Shown: positions 9,148-17,429 of the stretch, piece by piece
Numbering within the stretch: position 1 is the stretch's first letter
Layout: every line of letters starts with the position of its first letter
Assembly: GCF_022808955.1 (NCBI RefSeq)
Contig: NZ_JAKZEY010000013.1
Coordinates: forward strand, 1 to 39,785
From: Anaerococcus sp. AGMB09787
GTDB taxonomy: Bacteria > Bacillota > Clostridia > Tissierellales > Peptoniphilaceae
DNA: 39,785 nt
Direction of reading: 5' to 3'
Notes under the pieces: model-generated
Databases searched by the model: none
Seen by the model: only the letters and a program-made list of their open reading frames with translations
What the model was told of the DNA's origin: nothing
Translations under genes and position numbers: made by a program

Positions 9148-9172
9148 ACAAAAAACCGCCTCAACTGAGACG
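9148..9172 (-). terminator. Terminator/attenuator before the 8601-9146 gene
   Basis: On the minus strand CCGTCTC and GAGGCGG form a 7-bp stem with an AGTT loop, followed directly by six T. It comes just after the stop of the P-loop ATPase gene (9180) and ends immediately before the ATG at 9146. It should terminate most upstream transcription, and its 3' arm (GAGG) is the only ribosome-binding-like sequence for the next gene. Confidence 0.8.
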
Positions 9173-9179
9173 GTCGTAA

Positions 9180-9608
9180 CTAATTTTCTAGTTTAAGCTC
9201 AATGATTTCAGCATCTAGTGAGTCTGGAACCTCTGCCATCTCCCAATCTAGTCCTAAGTAAATATCTGATTTTGAGTACTCAGATAAATTGTTTAGCCTT
9301 TGAGCAATTTCTTCAATATTATCAGAGTTTACATCTACTACATCATAAATTCCATCGATGTAAATCTTTCCTATATCATAGTCACGAGCTAGAATTCCTC
9401 CCACAAATCCTAGAAGGCCATCTACACTGTGAACCTTGTAGCTAGCTGCATTGATAAGTCTAATCTTGTGATCAAGTGTGCTTATTTGATCATCATCTGT
9501 GTCGATGAAAACTATATTGTTGTTTCCCTTTTCTTTTTCCTTGTTAGCATCATCTACTAAATATTTTGTCTTACCAACACCTTGTTCTCCAACTACTAAA
9601 TAAATCAT
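9180..9608 (-). CDS. Small P-loop ATPase-like protein
   Basis: A 142-aa protein starting with a Walker A motif GEQGVGKT at about 7-14. A likely Walker B is the hydrophobic strand ending in YIDG near 88-91. Similar small ATP-binding proteins are frequent in Clostridia, usually unnamed. It has no membrane segment. The ATG is preceded by AGGGGG. It starts right after the stop of the radical SAM gene and is followed by a strong terminator, so it is the last gene of the yitT-to-9180 operon. The real substrate or partner is unknown; the family name often given in databases (twitching motility) is not supported by anything here. Confidence 0.75.
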   Translation of the reverse strand: MIYLVVGEQGVGKTKYLVDDANKEKEKGNNNIVFIDTDDDQISTLDHKIRLINAASYKVHSVDGLLGFVGGILARDYDIGKIYIDGIYDVVDVNSDNIEEIAQRLNNLSEYSKSDIYLGLDWEMAEVPDSLDAEIIELKLEN

Positions 9609-9610
9609 TT

Positions 9611-10558
9611 TTATTCCCCCTTTATTTTATCAAATTTTTTTCTTTTGCTCTTATCACCTTGTTTAATTTGGCGATCATCCATATAGGAAATAATCTCATC
9701 ACGGATAGACCACCAAGATGAATCCCAGTTACAAAATATAGTTTCGTCCTCTGGTGCCCTGCCTAAAAGCCTTGCTATGGCAGTATCTTCATCTATATAT
9801 CTTAAAAACGTTATTACGTTCTTTTGATATTCTCTTTTGCTTATCATCTGAATTTTATCATCGGCATACATATCTGCAAGTTTAGTTCCCTTCACTACAT
9901 ACAAGGAATGAAGTTTGACTTCCTTGACCCCTAGAGCATTTAGGATTCTAGCAGACTCTATTATATCTCTGTCATCATCCCAAGGGAGGGATAAGATAAG
10001 ATGGGCACATACCCTAAAGTCATACTTGTTAATCTCTGTTACTGCCCAGATAAAATCCGCCAGGGATTCTCCCCTATTTAAAATATCTAGGGTCCTATAA
10101 TTTGCTGTTTGAAGTCCTAATTCGATAGTAATGTCTATACCAGTCTTTTCTCTAAAGTCCTTTAAGAATTCTAACTTATCAGTACTTATACAGTCAGACC
10201 TAGTTGAAATAGCTATTCCTACTATATAGTCCTTATCACAAGCCTTCACAACTTCCTTGAAGTCATCCAGGGACATATAGGTATTAGAAAAGTTTTGAAA
10301 ATAAGCTATAAATTTATTTGCCTTATACCTCTTACCTATGTAGGCTCTATTTGTATCAAGTTGGTCAGAAACTGTCATATAGGATGGTAAATTTTCAAAG
10401 GAACCACCTGATTCACTACAAAAAATACAGCCCCCGTATCCTGCCTGCCCATCTCTATTGGGACAAGTAAGGGATAGTTTGATAGGAAGTTTGTATATCT
10501 TTTCCTTGTAAGTATCCTTATAATACTCACTAACTGGATAATATGGGATCTTAGTCAT
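9611..10558 (-). CDS. Radical SAM protein, TIGR01212/YhcC family
   Basis: A 315-aa radical SAM enzyme. The [4Fe-4S] cysteines are Cys32, Cys44 and Cys47 (CPNRDGQAGYGGCIFC), with the long CX11CX2C spacing typical of the YhcC family rather than the usual CX3CX2C. Conserved features follow: ELGLQ around residue 140 and the IRSL/HLI-type strand motifs of the barrel. E. coli YhcC is uncharacterised; related proteins are linked to tRNA modification. The start overlaps the end of the DUF1292 gene by 8 bases. Family assignment is firm; the reaction is not known. Confidence 0.9.
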   Translation of the reverse strand: MTKIPYYPVSEYYKDTYKEKIYKLPIKLSLTCPNRDGQAGYGGCIFCSESGGSFENLPSYMTVSDQLDTNRAYIGKRYKANKFIAYFQNFSNTYMSLDDFKEVVKACDKDYIVGIAISTRSDCISTDKLEFLKDFREKTGIDITIELGLQTANYRTLDILNRGESLADFIWAVTEINKYDFRVCAHLILSLPWDDDRDIIESARILNALGVKEVKLHSLYVVKGTKLADMYADDKIQMISKREYQKNVITFLRYIDEDTAIARLLGRAPEDETIFCNWDSSWWSIRDEIISYMDDRQIKQGDKSKRKKFDKIKGE

Positions 10559-10907
10559 CTATATGATCATCACTATCCATATCTGCTTCATAATCACTAA
10601 CTAAATTATCAAGTGCCTCTTCATCCCAGTAATGACTGAATAGATGGTAAACCTGATCCATTTCTTCTTCATCTTGTATAAATTCTAAATTTACCTCATC
10701 ATTATCAAAGTCATCCTTATAATAGAATAGGTAAATTTGTTCACTATCTTCAGAAAGTAAAGCTACATAATCTGTTTCATCAACTGTAAATATGTCGACT
10801 AGGTAACATTGGTCGGTATTTTCATCAAAACCGATTTCAATTATGGCCTTGCCCTCATTTTTTCCAAATTCAACTTCATGACCTTCTAGATTAAACTTTT
10901 CTGCCAT
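10551..10907 (-). CDS. DUF1292 family protein
   Basis: A 118-aa, very acidic protein. The core (about residues 20-85) has the DUF1292 pattern of short beta strands: YLVDIFTVDETDYVALL followed by IYLFYYK and the late VYHLF segment. B. subtilis YrzB belongs to the same family, whose function is unknown. The C-terminal tail is a run of Asp and Glu. ATG follows TTAGGAG at good spacing. It lies between the PepD-like gene (13 bases upstream) and the radical SAM gene (8-base overlap), so it is co-transcribed with both. Confidence 0.85.
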   Translation of the reverse strand: MAEKFNLEGHEVEFGKNEGKAIIEIGFDENTDQCYLVDIFTVDETDYVALLSEDSEQIYLFYYKDDFDNDEVNLEFIQDEEEMDQVYHLFSHYWDEEALDNLVSDYEADMDSDDHIDD

Positions 10908-10920
10908 TTGTTCTCCTAAC

Positions 10921-12297
10921 TTAATTTAGATTATACAAAGCCCTTTCTAGCAAAGAAATGAGATTAACTAAATCTTCATAACTTACCGTATAGACCTTGT
11001 CTCCTTTCTTATATTTTACCCCAAGAGAGATTATTTTCACTGGTAAATCTGAAAACATTATCGAACCATAGAGACTGTATTGGGTATTTATCAGTCGCAT
11101 ATCCCTATCAAAAATCTCCCTGTAAGACTTCAAAAATATATCTTTTAAATAGCTATCAGGATTGGACCACTTCTTGATATAGTACTTCTCAACCAGGATA
11201 GATGATGAAATTTGTGAGGCAAGACTAGTTTTATCAACCATGGACTTCATACTTTCTTCAGATAAGGACCTTACAACTAAGATCATGTTGACATAATTCT
11301 TAAGGGACCTAACTGAAGCGAGATTACTTGATGAAACCAACTGGTCATCTAAAGAGTTCACAAATACTGTTCCATTAGGGATTAATTCCACAAAGGATGC
11401 CAGGTGGTTAAAGGACTCATTCGTTATAGGCATAAGTTTTATCTTATCTAACTTTCCTAGATATATTTTCATATCAGGATCGTACTTGAGATTCTTCTCT
11501 ATAATTTCATTTTTTACTAGGTCAAATACCTTTTCGATTTCACCTTCATAGTCGCTCTTAATAATAAAATCAGCGTAGGCTTCTGATGGAATATAGTCAT
11601 AGGTTGAGCCTCCGGTAATAGATATTATATCAAGGTCAACTACAGCCTTAATCTTTCTAATAATGCTTAAAATCAACTTGATAGAATTAAGCTTTACCTT
11701 ATCAATTTCATGACCAGCCTCTCCTCCACTTAGTCCACCCAAGGATATCCTATAAGATAGATAATCGTAGTCGGGGACAAATCTCTTGACCCTAACTTGA
11801 TTTAAGAAGAGTTTTAGGGCAGAAAATTCATTGGCTATAGTTTCTCCCTGTTTTAGGTTGAGGTTGATTACATTTTCACTCCTCAAAACCTTTTTAAGCT
11901 CATCTCTAGGCCTACCATCAACATCATGGATTGATATTGATGAAATAAGGACATCGAAATCTTCTTTTGAATTAGCAAGCAGGTAGTAGATTACAAAAAG
12001 ATTTCCTACAAGATTGATGGAAGAGCCTATCCCTTCAAAACAAATTTTTTCATTATCCGAAATTTTGAATTCTTCCTTTTCCTTGTTGTACTCAATATTT
12101 ATGTGGAAGATGGCTTTGGGACTATGACCATTTTTTATGTAAAGGAAGGAATCCGACCTTACAATCTCCAAAGATTTTTCGTTAGCTTTTTTAATTATAA
12201 AGGCCAGAAAATCTTCTAAGATCAGACTACTCCCCTTGTAATTTTTAAGGCAATTTATATAAGAATTTAGATTATTACTTTGTTTGATATAATCCAT
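10921..12297 (-). CDS. PepD-like M20 family protein, probably inactive
   Basis: A 458-aa homologue of aminoacyl-histidine dipeptidase (PepD, M20C). The lid-domain signature is clear: SGGEAGHEIDK at 190-200 matches the PepD pattern SGxxIxxxxxNA, and SSNLASV near 326 matches the family SxNLGVV segment. The zinc site is lost. By alignment, HxD reads HIN (65-67), the GADNG segment reads EGIGSSIN (88-95), the EE pair reads HD near 124, the INLD Asp reads INLN near 145, and the C-terminal HAGLECG reads TQYSLYG. It therefore probably binds a ligand or partner instead of cleaving peptides. The frame is intact and full length, so it is kept under selection. It starts after TAGGAAT and is co-transcribed with the upstream foldase gene. 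Confidence 0.8.
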   Translation of the reverse strand: MDYIKQSNNLNSYINCLKNYKGSSLILEDFLAFIIKKANEKSLEIVRSDSFLYIKNGHSPKAIFHINIEYNKEKEEFKISDNEKICFEGIGSSINLVGNLFVIYYLLANSKEDFDVLISSISIHDVDGRPRDELKKVLRSENVINLNLKQGETIANEFSALKLFLNQVRVKRFVPDYDYLSYRISLGGLSGGEAGHEIDKVKLNSIKLILSIIRKIKAVVDLDIISITGGSTYDYIPSEAYADFIIKSDYEGEIEKVFDLVKNEIIEKNLKYDPDMKIYLGKLDKIKLMPITNESFNHLASFVELIPNGTVFVNSLDDQLVSSSNLASVRSLKNYVNMILVVRSLSEESMKSMVDKTSLASQISSSILVEKYYIKKWSNPDSYLKDIFLKSYREIFDRDMRLINTQYSLYGSIMFSDLPVKIISLGVKYKKGDKVYTVSYEDLVNLISLLERALYNLN

Positions 12298-12305
12298 AAT
12301 TATTC

Positions 12306-13049
12306 CTAGTAGTACTTCTTAACGTCAACATCCTTGCTTGCTTTTTTTACCTTAGCTAGGTAGGCTTCTTGTCTCTTTGCCATTACTAGTCTTTGTTTAA
12401 CTTGGTCTTTTATCTCATCATAGCTATATTCTTCTACATTTTCTATATTGTGTAGCTTAATTATGTGGTAACCAAATTGGGACTTAACAGGTTCTGATAC
12501 TTGGCCTATCTCTATTGAATCAAGTCCATCTTGGAATTCTTTTACCATGACTCCCTTAGGGAATTTGCCAAGGTCTCCTCCATTTTCCTTGGATGGGTCG
12601 ATTGAATACTTCTTAGCTGCTTCCTTGAAGTCAAGTCCCTTATCAATTTCTTCCTTGATTGACTTAGCCTCTTCTAGGTCGTGAACTAAGATGTGGCTTG
12701 CTTCATATAGAGTTTGTGGATTTAAGGTATCCTTGTGGTCTTCATAATATTTTATAGTTTCTTCTTCACTAATCTCGACCCCTTCAAATATTTTGTGCAT
12801 GATATAGTTTATAAGCATAGAATTTTTTACCCTATCAAGCTCAGATGTAAATTCTTCGTCTTGGTCTAGTTTATTCTTGTAGGCATCGTTTAAGAGAATT
12901 TCTTGGTTAACTATCTCATCTGCCAAGGCATTGAAGCCCTCTTCACTTTGAAGGCTTTGGTTGTTCTCAATTCCTGATAGGACATTGTAAACATCATTCT
13001 TATAAATTTTTTTACCTTCAACTTCTGCAATAACTTTATCTTCACTCAT
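12306..13049 (-). CDS. PpiC/PrsA-type peptidyl-prolyl isomerase without signal peptide
   Basis: A 247-aa parvulin-type foldase. The N-terminal helical chaperone region (about 1-115) is SurA_N-like. The PpiC domain follows (about 115-210) with ASHILV, GDLG and the C-terminal FGYHIIKL motif. Unlike PrsA it has no signal peptide or lipobox: the protein starts MSEDKVIAEVEGKKIYK, which is already the first beta element of the chaperone fold. It should therefore work in the cytoplasm, like the short PpiC proteins of some clostridia. Its ATG overlaps the cvfB stop by 4 bases (ATGA), so translation is coupled to that of the RNA-binding protein. Confidence 0.87.
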   Translation of the reverse strand: MSEDKVIAEVEGKKIYKNDVYNVLSGIENNQSLQSEEGFNALADEIVNQEILLNDAYKNKLDQDEEFTSELDRVKNSMLINYIMHKIFEGVEISEEETIKYYEDHKDTLNPQTLYEASHILVHDLEEAKSIKEEIDKGLDFKEAAKKYSIDPSKENGGDLGKFPKGVMVKEFQDGLDSIEIGQVSEPVKSQFGYHIIKLHNIENVEEYSYDEIKDQVKQRLVMAKRQEAYLAKVKKASKDVDVKKYY

Positions 13050-13858
13050 TTTTTACCCTCTTTCAATTCTATTCTGTCATCATAAATATTTATATAGCCA
13101 TCCTTGTAAAGCCTACCTATAGCCCTCTTAAAGGCTGACTTACTTATAGCAAAATACCTGTATATGGTCTCTGGTTTTGACTTATCAGATAGCCTAAGGA
13201 CTCCATCATTTTCGTAGAGGCTATCTAGGATTATATCACAATCATTATCCATTTCTAAGTAGGATCTTTGTCTAAGAGATAGCTCAATTTTGCCATCAGC
13301 CTTTACATTTTTGACCCTGGCGTGGACTAGTTCTCCTTCGACATGGACTCCTCCAAGTTCCTTTATTCTCAGAAGACTATCATACTTATTGTCAATGGCT
13401 ACGAAGGCACCTATAGACTTATTAATTGAATAGATTCTACCGGATACTTCATCATTTTCTTCATAGGAATGGTCATTACTTAGTAAAGATCTAATCTTAG
13501 ATGATAGGAAGACATAGCCATCACCATCTTCCTTAAAGGTTACAGGATAGGTCATGTCCACCATCACCTTGTAGGTCCTCTCAGAAAAAGGCATAAAGAT
13601 ATGCTTCTTATCCTCCATCTCAAAGAAGACACCCTTCTTATCAATAGAAGTTGCCCTTAGGGAATAAATTTTACCAATCTCATAGGGAAAGTTGGAGCTC
13701 GCCCTTATTACTTGACCAGTATCCTGGTATATAAGAGCCTTAATCCTATCTCCAATGTTTCTTCCATGGATTTCTTTTTTGTCTATAACAGCATCTCCAA
13801 ACTTAGTTTTTAGATATACCTTGTTTTTGCTAATTCGTTTAATAGTAAAGTCTTTAAT
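13046..13858 (-). CDS. cvfB: CvfB-like S1 RNA-binding protein, AUU start codon
   Basis: A homologue of the S. aureus virulence regulator CvfB: an N-terminal S1-like segment, two more S1 domains and a C-terminal winged helix with the family segment SAFKRAIGRLYK. The first ATG (13618) would give only 190 aa and cut off the first S1 domain, and has no ribosome binding site. The frame is open upstream to the yitT stop and codes for a typical start of the family (KRISKNKVYLKTKFGDAVID). No ATG, GTG, TTG or CTG occurs in that extension. The only credible start is ATT at 13856-13858 (or the ATT just before it), placed 6 bases after AGGAG, giving about 270 aa, near the family's 280-300. It overlaps ppiC by 4 bases. 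Confidence 0.8.
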   Translation of the reverse strand: MKDFTIKRISKNKVYLKTKFGDAVIDKKEIHGRNIGDRIKALIYQDTGQVIRASSNFPYEIGKIYSLRATSIDKKGVFFEMEDKKHIFMPFSERTYKVMVDMTYPVTFKEDGDGYVFLSSKIRSLLSNDHSYEENDEVSGRIYSINKSIGAFVAIDNKYDSLLRIKELGGVHVEGELVHARVKNVKADGKIELSLRQRSYLEMDNDCDIILDSLYENDGVLRLSDKSKPETIYRYFAISKSAFKRAIGRLYKDGYINIYDDRIELKEGKK

Positions 13859-13867
13859 AATTTTCTC

Positions 13868-14704
13868 CTACTCTATATCAAAGGTAAATCCCCTACCCAA
13901 AACTTGTGAAACTTGGAAGTTAAAGATAAAGGCATTTTCATCAATCTTCAAAATATCTGCCTCCATACGAGGATAATTTCTAACAGGGGTAACAGTCATT
14001 ATGACCTTCTTATCCTCAAAAGAGTATCCTCCTTCTGCTTCAAGCAAGGTAACACCTCTTTGATATTTATTTATTAACATCTTATTTATTTCTATATAAT
14101 TGTCTGAAATAATATAAATTGCAATCTTTCTTCCAAAACCTTGGATAAAGTAATCTATACCAAGACTCTGAATAAGGATAGCAAGGCCTGCATATAAGGC
14201 ATTTTCAACACCTAATACTATAACAGACAAGCATACAACTGTAATATCTGCCAAAAACATACTTATATGAATTGGAAGATTGGTTAGCTTCTTTAGTATT
14301 GAGGCAATTACATCAGTACCACCGGTTGAAGCCCCTTGGTAGAATATAATTGATAGGCCCAAGCTCATAATTATCCCACCCAAGATCAAACTAACTGTCT
14401 TATCTTGAGTCAAGATTGTATCAGGGAATAAATTTTCAAAAACTATTAGGAGGCCTGATAATGAAAGAGAGCCAAATAAAGATTTTTTGGCAAAATCAAA
14501 ACCCAGTACTATTATTCCCAATATAACTACTAGTAAGTTCAAACAGAGGTTTATAAATCCAAGACTAAGCCAAGGTATGGCAACGGATATAATTAGAGAA
14601 AGTCCCGAAATTCCACCAGCTGCTATATCCTGCTGTATCAAAAAGAAGTACAAACCAACCGATAATATAAATGTTCCCAGAAAAATTGACAAATATTTTT
14701 TCAT
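13868..14704 (-). CDS. YitT family membrane protein
   Basis: A 278-aa protein of the YitT (DUF161) family with a C-terminal DUF2179 domain. About five to six hydrophobic segments occupy the first 190 residues, including the conserved QGASTGGTDVIA loop; the soluble tail (about 200-278) contains the family motif GVTLLEAEGGYS. Function in the family is unknown; DUF2179 is thought to bind nucleotides. ATG 14704 follows AAAAGGAGGA. A longer frame to 14812 runs back through an AT-rich leader and the upstream terminator and was rejected. It is the first gene of the operon that continues with cvfB, 9 bases downstream. Confidence 0.9.
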   Translation of the reverse strand: MKKYLSIFLGTFILSVGLYFFLIQQDIAAGGISGLSLIISVAIPWLSLGFINLCLNLLVVILGIIVLGFDFAKKSLFGSLSLSGLLIVFENLFPDTILTQDKTVSLILGGIIMSLGLSIIFYQGASTGGTDVIASILKKLTNLPIHISMFLADITVVCLSVIVLGVENALYAGLAILIQSLGIDYFIQGFGRKIAIYIISDNYIEINKMLINKYQRGVTLLEAEGGYSFEDKKVIMTVTPVRNYPRMEADILKIDENAFIFNFQVSQVLGRGFTFDIE

Positions 14705-14776
14705 ACCAATCCTCCTTTTACCTAATAAAATAGTATCACATAATATCTTTATATTCAATGTTTTCATTAAATAAAT

Positions 14777-14815
14777 AAAAACTCTTGCCCAAAACTTACT
14801 TGCTTCAGGCAAGAG
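14777..14815 (-). terminator. Terminator after the pts operon
   Basis: On the minus strand CTCTTGCC and GGCAAGAG form a perfect 8-bp stem with a 18-base loop, followed by TTTTTATTTATTT. It lies just after the stop of the APH-like gene (14821) and upstream of the yitT ribosome binding site. Confidence 0.85.
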
Positions 14816-14820
14816 CTCAT

Positions 14821-15714
14821 TTATTTAGCCCAAGATGGTACAATTTCATTAAAATTATCGTACATCTTATTTACACTCTCTCTTTGTGCTTGGTCAAGAT
14901 AAAACTCAGTATCAGAACCCAAGATATTGCTATATAAAATAACATAAGCCTGGTATAGACTAAGAAGCCTAAAGAACTTTTTACCTGGCTTCTCGTCATC
15001 TAGATATCCCTTTAAGGTCCCCTTGGCAAAGTCAGGAAAATCGATGGCAATCCTATTTATATCAACAAAATCAAAAATTCCATCACCTAGTTTAATTTCT
15101 TTGATACCTCTAAGGTCTAAGTTACTATCACCATAAACTCTAATATTTTTATCAGAAATATTACCGTAGAGTAAATTAATAGGGGTCGATTTTGTAAGAT
15201 GGATATTATCTCTTATATGGTCAATTATGATATAGTCTTTATCTGTTTTCTTATCAGAAAGTCCATGCATATAAAATAGATAATTGGTCTTTGTTAGAAA
15301 GTCCTTCTCCCAGTCTATACTATTGTGACTCCTAGTTTGGTGGAGCTTTTTTAATATTTCCCCAAAGTCATGGCCAAGCTTGTAGGCCTCATCCCTACTA
15401 GAACTTGTTAAAAAGTCCCTGAGTGAAAGCTCATCCCTGTAGGAAAAGACTTTGTAGGACTTCTTTACATCCGGTAGGATTCCCTCTTCATAAATCTTAA
15501 GGCTATCTAGTCCAATATCTCTAAATCTTTCTTGGATAAAATTTTCAGAACTTATATCCACATGCCTATCTATATCGTAGAGGGATAAGGCGTAGGCCAA
15601 GCCATCAGACGTAGTTATTTTTAGCTTATCATCAGCTAGTTTTTCTACATCCTTAATGGATCCTTCTTTACTAAAAATTTCTATATGGTTCAAGAAATCA
15701 TAAGTTTTGTTCAT
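14821..15714 (-). CDS. Aminoglycoside-phosphotransferase-like protein, degenerate active site
   Basis: A 297-aa protein with the shape of an APH/choline-kinase-like fold. The helix LGHDFGEILKKLHQ corresponds to the segment before the kinase Brenner motif. The motif itself, normally HGDxxxxN, reads YGNISDKN (about 183-190): the catalytic Asp is Asn, while the magnesium-binding Asn is kept. The following DFG-like Asp reads Glu (GIKEI). It is probably a pseudokinase or a binding protein, or has a very changed mechanism. Its start overlaps ptsI by 17 bases (26 if the GTG three codons earlier is used), so it is made together with enzyme I. A role in PTS control is inference from this coupling. Confidence 0.7.
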   Translation of the reverse strand: MNKTYDFLNHIEIFSKEGSIKDVEKLADDKLKITTSDGLAYALSLYDIDRHVDISSENFIQERFRDIGLDSLKIYEEGILPDVKKSYKVFSYRDELSLRDFLTSSSRDEAYKLGHDFGEILKKLHQTRSHNSIDWEKDFLTKTNYLFYMHGLSDKKTDKDYIIIDHIRDNIHLTKSTPINLLYGNISDKNIRVYGDSNLDLRGIKEIKLGDGIFDFVDINRIAIDFPDFAKGTLKGYLDDEKPGKKFFRLLSLYQAYVILYSNILGSDTEFYLDQAQRESVNKMYDNFNEIVPSWAK

Positions 15715-17413
15715 TATAGTCACTTACATATTTTTCTACTTCATCAGTTTCTTCTAGGTCTAGGACCTTGTTGGCAAATTCTGCTTCTACTTCTGTGCTA
15801 GATCTCATCACTATATCTTTGATTTCTGCAATTTTGGCACTTGATCCTGAGAATTCATCCAAGCCTAGGCCAAGTAGGAGTTTAGTAGCTTCTGTATCTG
15901 ATGCAAAGGCTCCACACATGCCTGTCCACTTGCCAGCTTCATGACTTACATCAATTACGTGCTTGATAGCCCTTAGGACTGCTGGGTTATAGTTAGAATA
16001 TAGGTTGGCTATATTATCATTTCCCCTATCTACAGACAAGGTGTATTGGGTTAGGTCGTTGGTTCCTATTGAGAAGAAGTCAGCATATTTTATAAACTTA
16101 TCTGCCATAAGAACTGCTGCAGGAGTTTCTACCATTATTCCTATATCAAGGTCCTTATTATAAGCTATGCCCTTATCGTCTAAGTCTTTTTTAATCTCTT
16201 CAACTAATTCACGAACTTTTTTAAGCTCGCTAGGACTAATTACAAATGGCACCATTATTTTTAGGTTACCGTAGGCACTTGCCCTCACTAAGGCTCTTAG
16301 TTGGTCTTTGAACATAGAAACCTTATCCAGGCAAAGTCTAATAGCCCTATAGCCTAGGAATGGGTTATCTTCCTTAGGGAAGTCAAAGTAATCAAGTCCC
16401 TTATCCCCACCGATATCTAGGGTTCTTACTATAAGTGGCTTATCTCCAAGAAGTTCTGTCGCTTCTTTATATACTTCAAATTGGTAGTCTTCTGTTGGGA
16501 AGTCTGAGCTTTGCATATATAAAAACTCAGTTCTAAATAGTCCAACCCCATCACAACCATTTTCGATGGCAATTTTTAGGTCTTCTATATTTCCTATATT
16601 GGCACTTACTTCAATCTTCTTGCCATCTGTAGTTATAGCCTTACTATCCTTAAGGGTTTTTAGTCTTTCCTTACGGTCTTTTTCTTCTGCTATTAGCTTC
16701 TTATAAGTTTCAATCTCTTCATCAGTTGGGTTAATAATAAGGATACCTTCATTACTATCAATTATAGAAACTTCTCCACCCTTAACTTTTTTAGAAATAT
16801 CTCCCATTCCAACTAGGGCAGGTAGGTCTAGGGTTTGAGCTATGATTGAGGTATGACTAGTCTTACCACCTAGGTCTGTAGCAAAGCCAACTACTGCCTT
16901 CTTGTTCATATTTGATGTATCTGAAGGAGTTAACTCTTCTGCAATAACTATAGAACCCTCGTCTAGGTTAGAAAGGTCCTTGGCCTTTATGCCCTTTAGC
17001 TTATACATAACTTGTAGGCCTATATCCTTATAGTCTGATGCCCTCTCTCTTAGGTAGTCATCGTCTATTTGGCTCATTGTTTCAACCATTTCTTTGATGG
17101 TTTCATCTAGTGCAAGTTCTGCATTTTTAAGATCCTTGGTTATCTTAGACTCGATAGTATCTGTAAAATATGGATCTTGTAGTAATTCTGTGTGTGCGAG
17201 TGCTATGTTTGCTTGGGTTTCACTTTGGCCCATAAGTTTTGATAGGTCATCTATATATGATTGGATAGATTCTTTTACCCTTTGAAACTCAGTTTCTACA
17301 GCGTTTTCTTCTATTTTTGTATTATCTACAACTATTTCTTCTCTTGTAAACAGGTAAATATTACCTATGGCTATTCCAGAGCTTGCCTTCAATCCTTCAT
17401 ATCTTTCAGTCAT
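15698..17413 (-). CDS. ptsI: PTS enzyme I (phosphoenolpyruvate-protein phosphotransferase)
   Basis: Enzyme I starts the sugar phosphotransferase relay by moving the phosphate of PEP to HPr. The 571-aa length is normal. The N-terminal domain carries the phosphorylated His187 in GGKTSHTSIIAQ, next to the swivelling domain; the PEP-binding barrel follows with GVGLFRTEFLY, the DIGGDK motif, EIGIMVETP-type segment and the C-terminal GMCGAFASD active-site loop. ATG follows AAAGGAG. It is encoded 59 bases downstream of ptsH, with a weak terminator between, and overlaps the APH-like gene. Confidence 0.96.
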   Translation of the reverse strand: MTERYEGLKASSGIAIGNIYLFTREEIVVDNTKIEENAVETEFQRVKESIQSYIDDLSKLMGQSETQANIALAHTELLQDPYFTDTIESKITKDLKNAELALDETIKEMVETMSQIDDDYLRERASDYKDIGLQVMYKLKGIKAKDLSNLDEGSIVIAEELTPSDTSNMNKKAVVGFATDLGGKTSHTSIIAQTLDLPALVGMGDISKKVKGGEVSIIDSNEGILIINPTDEEIETYKKLIAEEKDRKERLKTLKDSKAITTDGKKIEVSANIGNIEDLKIAIENGCDGVGLFRTEFLYMQSSDFPTEDYQFEVYKEATELLGDKPLIVRTLDIGGDKGLDYFDFPKEDNPFLGYRAIRLCLDKVSMFKDQLRALVRASAYGNLKIMVPFVISPSELKKVRELVEEIKKDLDDKGIAYNKDLDIGIMVETPAAVLMADKFIKYADFFSIGTNDLTQYTLSVDRGNDNIANLYSNYNPAVLRAIKHVIDVSHEAGKWTGMCGAFASDTEATKLLLGLGLDEFSGSSAKIAEIKDIVMRSSTEVEAEFANKVLDLEETDEVEKYVSDYNEQNL

Positions 17414-17429
17414 TATTAATACTCCTTTA

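Noticed and set aside
13046-13618. Short 190-aa reading of cvfB from the first ATG
   Set aside because: No Shine-Dalgarno sequence, and the open frame upstream codes for the family's missing N-terminal domain.
14705-14812. 36-residue N-terminal extension of YitT
   Set aside because: It covers an AT-rich leader and part of a terminator loop; a perfect ribosome binding site sits before ATG 14704.
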